A stretch of 33,439 bases of DNA from the NCBI GenBank assembly GCA_023480665.1, contig JAMCWR010000059.1, positions 1 through 33,439 on the forward strand, read 5' to 3'. The stretch comes from Gammaproteobacteria bacterium (GTDB lineage: Bacteria; Pseudomonadota; Gammaproteobacteria; UBA9339). The notes under the pieces are model-generated. The model had not been told where the DNA came from. It was given only the letters and a program-made list of their open reading frames with translations, and searched no databases. Below, in pieces: positions 25,692-33,439 of the stretch (position 1 is the stretch's first letter; each line of letters opens with the position of its first letter). The position numbers were made by a program, and so were the translations under genes.

Positions 25692-27854
25692 ATGAAAGAA
25701 AAAACCCAACGCACTAAAACTACAAAAATCGAGGCAAAAAAATTGCCAAAAAAAGCAACCCGCACGGCAACCACGGTTGTTAAGGAGCGTGTTAAAAAAA
25801 CTGTGGAAGCGAAAAACCAAAAGACAACCGCACAAGCTCCTGCAAAAAGTCCATCCACTGATAAAAACAAAAAAGTCAAACAATCGGCTGAAGACACACA
25901 AACAAGTTTAAAAACTTTAATTTCTAAAGGCAAAGATCGTGGCTATTTAACTTTTGCTGATGTCAATGACCATCTGCCGCCAGAAATTGTTGACCCAGAT
26001 CAAATTGAAGATATTATCGGTATGTTAAATGATGATATGGGTATTCCTATTTATGAGGGTGCACCAGAAGTTCGCGGAGCATTGCTAACTGAAAGCCAAC
26101 AACCAATTGATGAAGAATTTACTGAAACCACTGCGGCATTAATTTCAATTGAACAAGAAGCCGGAAAAACCACCGACCCAGTGCGTATGTATATGCGTGA
26201 AATGGGGACCGTTGAGCTTCTTACTCGTGACGGCGAAATTGCTATAGCAAAAAGAATTGAAGAAGGTTCAAAACATGTTTTATCTGCGCTTGCACAATTC
26301 CCTGGAATAATTGAATCAATTCTGCATGAGTATACCAAAGTAGAAAGCAACGAAAAACGCCTCCAAGATATTATTACCGGTTTTTACGACGTCGAAGAAT
26401 TGCCAGCAAGTTACCTAACACAAGAACATGGAAAGGCGATTATCCCTGAATCTGCTTTGTCATTAGCGGAATCCGACGATGACCTTGATGATGATGTAGA
26501 ACCAATTTTACAAACAAATCTTGATAAAGATGATGATGACGATGAAGACGAAGAAGGTGGCGGTGAAGATGAGGATTCCTCGGAATTTAGCGAGTCAGAT
26601 GAAGAAGCAACTAGCGATGATGATGCTTTAGACTTACTTGAAGCAGGTCCTGATCCAATTTTAGCAAAAGAACGTTTTACAAAACTCCGCGATACCCTTA
26701 AACAATTTCAAAAAACTTTAGTAAAGCATGGCAAAAATAATAAAACCACAAAAAAACATTTAGAAAAATTAATTGATGTTTTTTCTCAGTTTAAACTGAC
26801 CCCAAAAGAATTTCACAAACAAAGTCTTAAATTACGCAAAATTTTAGATCAAATTCGCGCTGAAGAACAAATTGTTACTGATTTATGTATCAAAAAATCC
26901 AAGGTAACACGCAAGGCTTTTATTAATTCTTTCCCGCAAAATGAAACTGATTTGAAATGGATTGATAAATTTATTTCAGAAAATAAAAATCAAGCAACTG
27001 CGTTGCAGCTTCATGCTAAAGAAATTCGCCGTGCGCAAAAAAAATTATCAGCAATTGAAAAAGATACTAAGCTAACTATCCCTGAAATTAAAGAAATTAA
27101 CCGTCAAGTAACAGTTGGTGATTCAAAAGCACGTCGTGCAAAAAAAGAGATGATCGAAGCAAACCTGCGCCTAGTTATCTCAATCGCCAAAAAATATACT
27201 AATCGTGGCCTGCAATTTTTAGATCTAATTCAGGAAGGAAATATCGGCTTAATGAAAGCTGTCGACAAATTTGAATATCGCAGGGGTTATAAATTTTCCA
27301 CATACGCCACCTGGTGGATTAGACAAGCGATCACTCGTTCGATTGCTGATCAAGCACGCACGATAAGAATTCCAGTGCATATGATAGAAACTATCAACAA
27401 ATTAAATCGCATAACAAGACAGCATATTCAAGAAACCGGGCAAGAGCCAACGCCAGAAGAACTTAGCGTTCAGATGCAAATGCATGAAGATAAAGTGCGT
27501 AAAGTTCTCAAAATTGCTAAAGAACCAATTTCTATGGAAACCCCAATTGGCGACGATGATGATTCACACTTAGGGGATTTTATTGAAGACTGCAGCACCA
27601 CCGCCCCATCTGATTCAGCAACTTTAGGCGGTCTACGTGAAGCTACAAATAGCGTCTTAGCAACATTAACTCCTCGCGAAGCAAAGGTATTGCGGATGCG
27701 CTTTGGAATTAATATGAATACGGACCACACATTAGAAGAAGTCGGCAAACAATTTGATGTCACACGCGAACGCATTAGACAGATTGAAGCTAAAGCGCTG
27801 CGCAAATTGCGCCACCCAAGCCGATCGGAGAAGTTGCAGAGTTTTGTGGATTAG
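25692..27854 (+). CDS. rpoD: RNA polymerase sigma-70 factor RpoD
   Basis: The main housekeeping sigma factor. Region 1.1 lies at about residues 75-145. Region 1.2 starts near 161 ([16 protein letters not shown]). A long non-conserved insert includes a very acidic tract at about 277-316. Regions 2.1-2.4 (from about 488, with [19 protein letters not shown] and [13 protein letters not shown]), 3 and 4 ([26 protein letters not shown]) are intact. At 720 aa it is about 100 residues longer than the E. coli protein. A Lys/Thr/Ala-rich N-terminal tail of about 70 residues accounts for most of the difference. Confidence 0.97.
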   Translation: MKEKTQRTKTTKIEAKKLPKKATRTATTVVKERVKKTVEAKNQKTTAQAPAKSPSTDKNKKVKQSAEDTQTSLKTLISKGKDRGYLTFADVNDHLPPEIVDPDQIEDIIGMLNDDMGIPIYEGAPEVRGALLTESQQPIDEEFTETTAALISIEQEAGKTTDPVRMYMREMGTVELLTRDGEIAIAKRIEEGSKHVLSALAQFPGIIESILHEYTKVESNEKRLQDIITGFYDVEELPASYLTQEHGKAIIPESALSLAESDDDLDDDVEPILQTNLDKDDDDDEDEEGGGEDEDSSEFSESDEEATSDDDALDLLEAGPDPILAKERFTKLRDTLKQFQKTLVKHGKNNKTTKKHLEKLIDVFSQFKLTPKEFHKQSLKLRKILDQIRAEEQIVTDLCIKKSKVTRKAFINSFPQNETDLKWIDKFISENKNQATALQLHAKEIRRAQKKLSAIEKDTKLTIPEIKEINRQVTVGDSKARRAKKEMIEANLRLVISIAKKYTNRGLQFLDLIQEGNIGLMKAVDKFEYRRGYKFSTYATWWIRQAITRSIADQARTIRIPVHMIETINKLNRITRQHIQETGQEPTPEELSVQMQMHEDKVRKVLKIAKEPISMETPIGDDDDSHLGDFIEDCSTTAPSDSATLGGLREATNSVLATLTPREAKVLRMRFGINMNTDHTLEEVGKQFDVTRERIRQIEAKALRKLRHPSRSEKLQSFVD

Positions 27855-27894
27855 AAATATCATTGGAAAATCAAGGTTTGTCTCATGAAAGTTT

Positions 27895-29148
27895 TTAATT
27901 TTCTTCGAAATTGCTGTGACATTTACCCGCTTCAGCTGTTACTGCATTATTTATGATATATAAAAAACGCCATAATAGCGAAAAAATACATGTTAAAATC
28001 GCCCCTGAAATAAAAATACCTGTTAATGATATTTTTTTTATGACGAAGCTTAAAAAAAACAATGATATTGGCGCACTAATTTGAGTAACTGCCCAAGCGG
28101 ATCCAATAACTCGCGCTCTGAAAGCAGCAGGAACTATCTTCTGCAATATAACAATAACCCCAGTATTTAAAGTTGCTGAGCTAATACCCAGTAATACAGC
28201 CCATACTAAGCTTATTGAAAACGTATTTAATAACCCAAGTCCAGTGAGACATAAGGAAATTCCTAGCCAACCATAGAAAACCCCATTAAAACAATCAAAG
28301 CGTTTTCCAAAAAATGCAATAAATACATTACCAAATAACGTTCCTGAAACGACACAGGCCATAAAAATACTATACCCCACAGCGCCTCTACTTATGGTAT
28401 TCATATACACTGGCATTAAAATACTCAACGGCGATATAATCGCAGTAATTAAAAAAAACATTGCGACTATAATCAAAATAATATTTGAATTTTTAATGTA
28501 TTCAAAACCAAGTATAAAATCTCTCAGAAATGAATTTCTCATATTCGCAGATGGTAACTTTGGCATATTGACAAGAAACAGTAACTTACCACAAACAATA
28601 TAACAAATACCTTCGATAAATAACGCAAAAGACGGTCCCATCAATCCCACCAATGCTCCACCACATAATAAACCAATTAATGTCATACTATTCCCAGCAA
28701 CACCTAATAAACTATTGCCGCGCTGTAATTGATCTTTTGGAATTAATAGCGGAATTAAACTTTGCACAGCTGACCCATAAAAAGCGGTAATAAAACCCGT
28801 AAATAATGACAAACAATATATGCTATATTTATTAACAAAACCATGTTGCATTCCCAAATAAACACTTATCAACATTAGACCCCGCGCAAACATTCCAAAC
28901 AACATAGGCGGCTTCAAAGGCAGTCGATCTATAAAAGTAGCAAGAAATGGGGTCAATACGGCTGGCAAAAAATTTAATGCCAATGTAGTCGACATCGCAC
29001 TCACAGATCCTGTTATTTTTAAAACTAGGAATGACATTGCCACTCCTGACACTGCCGAGCCAAACGCAGATTGAGCGGTGCAAATAAAGAATAATATGAA
29101 ATTTCTATTCCATAACTGGCTACTATCCATGTTTTTATATTTTTTCAT
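27895..29148 (-). CDS. MFS transporter, probable exporter of the peptide product
   Basis: A 417-aa major facilitator protein with about 12 hydrophobic helices in two halves. It looks like the MFS_3/EntS-type drug and siderophore exporters (AMSFLVLKITGSVSAMSTTLALNFLP, then DRLPLKPPMLFGMFARG at the loop 2-3 motif). It lies 132 bp downstream of the NRPS gene on the same strand, so export of the peptide or self-resistance is the likely role. The substrate cannot be read from the sequence. It is convergent with rpoD, 40 bp between stops, with no clear terminator. Confidence 0.85.
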   Translation of the reverse strand: MKKYKNMDSSQLWNRNFILFFICTAQSAFGSAVSGVAMSFLVLKITGSVSAMSTTLALNFLPAVLTPFLATFIDRLPLKPPMLFGMFARGLMLISVYLGMQHGFVNKYSIYCLSLFTGFITAFYGSAVQSLIPLLIPKDQLQRGNSLLGVAGNSMTLIGLLCGGALVGLMGPSFALFIEGICYIVCGKLLFLVNMPKLPSANMRNSFLRDFILGFEYIKNSNIILIIVAMFFLITAIISPLSILMPVYMNTISRGAVGYSIFMACVVSGTLFGNVFIAFFGKRFDCFNGVFYGWLGISLCLTGLGLLNTFSISLVWAVLLGISSATLNTGVIVILQKIVPAAFRARVIGSAWAVTQISAPISLFFLSFVIKKISLTGIFISGAILTCIFSLLWRFLYIINNAVTAEAGKCHSNFEEN

Positions 29149-29280
29149 ATAGCCGTACTAAATTTGGTGCATTAATAGTAAACATATTTTTAACAAAGAA
29201 TGTTTTTACAAAGATATTATTTTACAATTTCTATCACTCTAAGATTTAAAGAAAAAACTAAAAAGATCATAGATTGTATC

Positions 29281-32200
29281 TTATGATACTAAATTCAACT
29301 TATTTAGATCATCTTCTAATAAAGCAGCAATCATTTTTAAATTGCCTGGCTGCAATACCGTCAAATGATGACAGTCAATAGTTTTTACACTAATTTGCGG
29401 CGCAATCTCCATCCAGCCATTTGTTGGTTTATTAATAAGATACTGCCAATATTCCCTCATTATATTTAATTCATAATGTTTGGCATCATTCGCAGTAAGA
29501 TTAGGGTTAATGCATTTATATAATACTAATTTTCCATCATATCGCCGCGGTTTATAATTCTTCGTCATTTGACCCTCAATACTAGAGATTTCTTTTATTT
29601 TATCCTTGTGGTGCTCATAGACTACATTATCCCAAAAACCGTCCCCCATAAGATTAGAAATCTTATCCCTAAAGGCAACATCTTCATTATTCAATAAAAA
29701 AGTATCAATCATTAGCACTGCGGATACTTGCATTTCTTGTGGATCTAATCTTCTAGCCATTTCATATGCAATCAAACCACCTAATGACCACCCTCCGATA
29801 CAAATTTTTCCTTTTATTTTTAAAGACCTCAGATAACCAATATATTTGCTCGCAATATCTTCTACAGTTTCTAAATACTTTTCACCGCTATATAGATTAT
29901 AATAATCAATAATGTAAAAAGGTTGATTCTTATTTAAAACAGAGGCCAACCCAAAATAATTTTCGGCTCCCGCAAGACCTGGATGAATAAATATTAACGG
30001 TGTTTTACCACTGTTTTCATTAAATTGATATATTGGCTTATATTGAGATAAAAACTTAGTGTCAAAAATTGCCATTGCTTGTTTTTTGATTGTATTTTCT
30101 GTAAATATCCAGGCAACAGATTTTTTTAGATTAAATGTATGATTCACCTTAAGCATTAAATTAACAGCTAACAATGAAGATCCTCCAACAAGAAAAAAAT
30201 CATCATCGATGCCAAGTGGTGATGAGCCCAACACATCTTGCCAAATATGAAAAAGCATTCTTTCAATTCGATTATGAGGTAAAATCTTTGCTTTAACAGA
30301 AGAGGATAAATCAAGTGATTGGGGCTTTGGTAATTGCTTACGATCAATTTTACCATTTGAATTAAGCGGCATAGAATCTAGAATCACTACAAAGCTAGGC
30401 ACAGCATATTCAGCCAATTTATTCTTCAAGTGTCTTTTAATTTGTTCCGAATCAGGCTTGTTTTTCAAATCAGGAACAAATGTACAATATGCAACCAATT
30501 GCTTTTGATTATTTTCTTCCATAGCAGCAACTATACATTGAGCAATCCCTGGATACATCAACAAAGCCTCCTCAATCTCACCCAGTTCTATTCTAAAGCC
30601 ACGTATTTTTATTTGATGATCAGCACGAGACATAAATTCTAAAATTCCATTTTTATCATAGCGTACCAAATCCCCAGTTTTATATAATTTACTAGATGGG
30701 TCATTTGAAAATGGATTATTAATAAAACTATCGGCTGTTTTGGCTTTATCATCAAAATAACCTCGCCCAACCCCTACTCCGCCAATATATAGTTCCCCAA
30801 TCACACCGGGTGGCAATGGATTCAAATACGCATCCAAAACATATATTTTCATATTTGCTATAGTTCCATTAATAGGAGCATAATGCCAATCATTTTCAGG
30901 CATAGACTTTAAAACAAAATGTGTAACATCATCCGAACACTCTGTTGGCCCATATGCATTTATAATTGGTATATTGGGATAGAAATCAAACCATTTTTTG
31001 CAATAGTTAATTGGCAATGCTTCGCCAGTTAGCATTAGCCAACGCAAACAATTGAAGCGCAGATCAGTAGCACCATTAATCGTTTCTAAAATTGTAGAAA
31101 TATGTGATGGCACTGTTTCGAAAATAGTAACACGATCACGTCTGAGATTTTGCAATAGCTTATCTGGCGCCCATGATTCAACCCCTGTGTATATAATCAC
31201 TTCACCCCCCACCAATAATGGCGCTAAAAATTGCCATATTGATATATCAAATATATGAGAGGCAGTCTGAGCAACAATATCTGCGGAACTTAAATTAAGA
31301 TCATTTATTTTAGCAAAAATATGGTTTAACATTCCGTCGTTTTGAATCATTGCGCCTTTGGGAACCCCAGTAGTACCAGAGGTAAAAAGTATATACGCCA
31401 AATTTTTTGGAGTTGCTGTAACAAAAAAATCACTATTATCAATACCACAAGACAATACTTCATTTATATCCATTATTTTCATACAACCTAAATCAAGGGT
31501 ACGAAGGTGATTCATATTACTTGAATCAGTAATAATTATAGCTTTATGGTATTTAAATTGGTTCAAAACCCCAACATTTTTCATAATTGGTTGTTTGGGA
31601 TCAAGAGGAACAAATGCTCCCCCTGCTTTCAATGTAGCCAACAAAGAAACCAAATATTGATTACCTCTGTCAAGAAATAATATGACAGGTGTCTCAGAAA
31701 CTATGCCTTTTGCGCATAAGCCACGAGCCAAACTATTGCTTAAGCTATTGAGCTTAGCGTAGGTTAAACTTTGGCCTTGACATCTTACGGCTATTTTGTT
31801 CGGAGTGATAGCTACTTGGTTTCGAAAATGTTCCACAAAAGTATTTCCCAGGGGAAATGGGAAATCGGTGTTATTCCATACTGAGTTCAACCTCTTCCAC
31901 TCAGAATCCGATAAAAGAGATAAGTTACAAACCTTGCGATATGGACTAGTCATCACCTTGTTGAGTGCATTTAAAAAATATTTTGCAATGCGTTCAATAG
32001 TTGCGCCTAAATATAGATCGGTATTGTATTGAATACTGCACGCCAAATCATCTTTTCTTTCAGTAAACTCAAAAAGCAAATCAAATTTAGCTGTTTCCTT
32101 CCCCGCTTTATGTTTTGCCCAATTAAGATTGGCAAATTCAATGCTATCTACTTCACCATCAAAAGCATTATTTTGCAATACCAACATCACTTGAAAAATC

Positions 32201-33439
32201 GGTGTTTTACTAAAATCTCTTTCGGTAACAACCTCTTCGACAACTTTCTCAAAAGGAACCTGTTGGTTATGGTATGCATCAAGACAAGTTTTTCTTGCGG
32301 CCTTCAGCACATCGAAAAAGTCCATATCTTCTTTTAACACAATACGTAATGAAATATTATTAACAAAAAAACCTATTAGTCCCTCAACTTCAACACTTGA
32401 ACGATTCGCCACCAAAGAACCTATAACAATATCATTTTGCACAGAAAGCTTGCTTAATAAAATGCTGTAAACAGCAAATAAATACATAAACAAACTCACC
32501 TGTTCTTGTTCAATAATCTTCCTTATCCCAAACAAAACATTATTTTCCACCACAAAGCAATAACTGCCCCCATTATTGGTCATCGTTTGTGGCCTACGCT
32601 TATCAATTGGCAAATTTAAATCTACATAATTTTTCAGATTATTACGCCAATAATGTAATTGAGACTCCGTTTGAATTGCAAAATACTTCGATCTTTGCCA
32701 AATCGCAAAATCGCCATATTGTATAGGTAATGATTGTAATATTGGTACCTGCCCTTTTACAAAGCTAGAATATATTTGTGACAATTCTTTAAAAAATAAA
32801 CCGATAGACCAGCCGTCGCTAATGATATGATGCATATTAATAAACAAACACAGATGCTCTTCGCTTATTTTAAATAAAATAAATCTAACCAAAGGACCTT
32901 CTGATAAATTAAAAACATGCATCGATTCCTTTTCAATCTCATGATCTAAGTCATTTTCCGAAATAAATTTTACATTAGGTTTAATAACCATATCAGACTG
33001 AATAAATTGATATACGTTCTCGCCTTCAATGTTAAAAATACTCTGAAATACTGCATGTCTTCGGACAATAAAATTTATACTTTTATTGAATACTTCAATA
33101 TCAAAAAAACCATAAAAATCTAAAACTACAGGTATATTATATGTATAACTAGGCCCATCAAAATTATCAATAAACCACAATCTTTCTTGCTCATAAGACA
33201 ACGGATATTTATTTAGGTTCAAAGCTAGTATACGCTCTCTTCCAACTTGAATATCTTTTGAACCTATAATTAACTCAGCAATCTTTTTAATAGTTGAATT
33301 CAAAAAAACGTCTTTTACTCGAAAATCATAATTAAATGCCCCAGCTATCTGTAAAGCTAATTTCATAGCAGAAAGCGAATTCCCACCTAATCTAAAAAAA
33401 TCATCATTCACACCAACTTTCTCTACATCAAAGCTTGCC
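29281..33439 (-). CDS. Non-ribosomal peptide synthetase, terminal module (partial)
   Basis: The frame runs off the right edge: codons upstream of 33411 stay open and read ASFDVEKVGV, so the start is outside. Domain order from that edge is carrier (FFRLGGNSL), condensation (HHIISDG, about residue 190 from 33411), adenylation (LFTSGTTGVPKG near 673; YGPTECSDD; YKTGDLVRY; KIRGFRIELGEIE), carrier (DDFFLVGGSSL near 1077) and thioesterase (GGWSLGG near 1207; catalytic His in CHHLTVLQP). It adds one residue and releases the peptide. By eye, against GrsA, the pocket reads D235 I236 W239 E278 M299 T301 A322 D330 D331. Three acidic residues might favour a basic substrate; this is tentative. No epimerase domain is seen. 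Confidence 0.95.
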   Translation of the reverse strand, partial: ASFDVEKVGVNDDFFRLGGNSLSAMKLALQIAGAFNYDFRVKDVFLNSTIKKIAELIIGSKDIQVGRERILALNLNKYPLSYEQERLWFIDNFDGPSYTYNIPVVLDFYGFFDIEVFNKSINFIVRRHAVFQSIFNIEGENVYQFIQSDMVIKPNVKFISENDLDHEIEKESMHVFNLSEGPLVRFILFKISEEHLCLFINMHHIISDGWSIGLFFKELSQIYSSFVKGQVPILQSLPIQYGDFAIWQRSKYFAIQTESQLHYWRNNLKNYVDLNLPIDKRRPQTMTNNGGSYCFVVENNVLFGIRKIIEQEQVSLFMYLFAVYSILLSKLSVQNDIVIGSLVANRSSVEVEGLIGFFVNNISLRIVLKEDMDFFDVLKAARKTCLDAYHNQQVPFEKVVEEVVTERDFSKTPIFQVMLVLQNNAFDGEVDSIEFANLNWAKHKAGKETAKFDLLFEFTERKDDLACSIQYNTDLYLGATIERIAKYFLNALNKVMTSPYRKVCNLSLLSDSEWKRLNSVWNNTDFPFPLGNTFVEHFRNQVAITPNKIAVRCQGQSLTYAKLNSLSNSLARGLCAKGIVSETPVILFLDRGNQYLVSLLATLKAGGAFVPLDPKQPIMKNVGVLNQFKYHKAIIITDSSNMNHLRTLDLGCMKIMDINEVLSCGIDNSDFFVTATPKNLAYILFTSGTTGVPKGAMIQNDGMLNHIFAKINDLNLSSADIVAQTASHIFDISIWQFLAPLLVGGEVIIYTGVESWAPDKLLQNLRRDRVTIFETVPSHISTILETINGATDLRFNCLRWLMLTGEALPINYCKKWFDFYPNIPIINAYGPTECSDDVTHFVLKSMPENDWHYAPINGTIANMKIYVLDAYLNPLPPGVIGELYIGGVGVGRGYFDDKAKTADSFINNPFSNDPSSKLYKTGDLVRYDKNGILEFMSRADHQIKIRGFRIELGEIEEALLMYPGIAQCIVAAMEENNQKQLVAYCTFVPDLKNKPDSEQIKRHLKNKLAEYAVPSFVVILDSMPLNSNGKIDRKQLPKPQSLDLSSSVKAKILPHNRIERMLFHIWQDVLGSSPLGIDDDFFLVGGSSLLAVNLMLKVNHTFNLKKSVAWIFTENTIKKQAMAIFDTKFLSQYKPIYQFNENSGKTPLIFIHPGLAGAENYFGLASVLNKNQPFYIIDYYNLYSGEKYLETVEDIASKYIGYLRSLKIKGKICIGGWSLGGLIAYEMARRLDPQEMQVSAVLMIDTFLLNNEDVAFRDKISNLMGDGFWDNVVYEHHKDKIKEISSIEGQMTKNYKPRRYDGKLVLYKCINPNLTANDAKHYELNIMREYWQYLINKPTNGWMEIAPQISVKTIDCHHLTVLQPGNLKMIAALLEDDLNKLNLVS

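Noticed and set aside
25632-25933. Long minus-strand open frames opposite the start of rpoD
   Set aside because: They mirror the lysine-rich codons of the rpoD N-terminus and read as low-complexity Phe/Cys-rich protein, so they are shadows.
1-33439. tRNA, rRNA genes and CRISPR arrays
   Set aside because: None was seen by eye on either strand; no regularly spaced repeats and no tRNA-like T-arm with matching acceptor stem was found.

Overview
The window reads as chromosomal DNA of an AT-rich gammaproteobacterium. The protein sequences and the local gene orders (nnr-tsaE-amiB-miaA-hfq-hflX, gyrA-cmk-rpsA-lapA-lapB, rpsU-yqeY-dnaG-rpoD) fit a Legionellales/Coxiellaceae-type, host-associated organism. 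That placement is inference. Several genes that normally sit inside these clusters are absent at their usual places (mutL, serC/aroA, ihfB, hflKC), which suggests lineage-specific reduction or rearrangement.

Layout. 1-392 has no recognisable gene. 393-1826 (-) is an exported, membrane-anchored calcineurin-like phosphoesterase with sphingomyelinase-type motifs. It diverges from an Nramp-like metal transporter at 2138-3388 (+) with altered metal-site motifs. tilS and accA follow on (-). A HigB/HigA toxin-antitoxin pair with its own operator-promoter lies at 5798-6484 (+). From 6494 to 13080 all genes are on (-): gyrA, cmk, rpsA, lapA, lapB, in transcription order. A 145-bp palindromic MITE-like element lies between gyrA and hflX. 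hflX and hfq overlap. The 514-bp gap between hfq and miaA holds the most interesting signal in the window. Then come miaA, amiB, tsaE and nnr on (-), divergent queG (+), convergent orn (-), plsY (+), tsaD (-), and the macromolecular-synthesis cluster rpsU-yqeY-dnaG-rpoD (+). The right end (27895-33439, -) is a biosynthetic locus: the terminal module of a non-ribosomal peptide synthetase, truncated by the window edge, and an MFS exporter.

Main discovery candidate. On the minus strand at about 15034-14856 there is a roughly 180-nt transcript-like unit. It has a promoter-like start, seven GGA motifs (four as GGATG), several of them in hairpin loops, and a 12-bp closing stem followed by nine U. 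This is the architecture of RsmY/RsmZ/CsrB sponge RNAs that titrate CsrA. It lies directly upstream of hfq, whose product here lacks the arginine patch on the rim. Other signals are a repeat present twice with a compensatory base-pair change, an unusual GyrA residue (Ser81 where Gly is near-invariant), and loss of mutL from its operon position.
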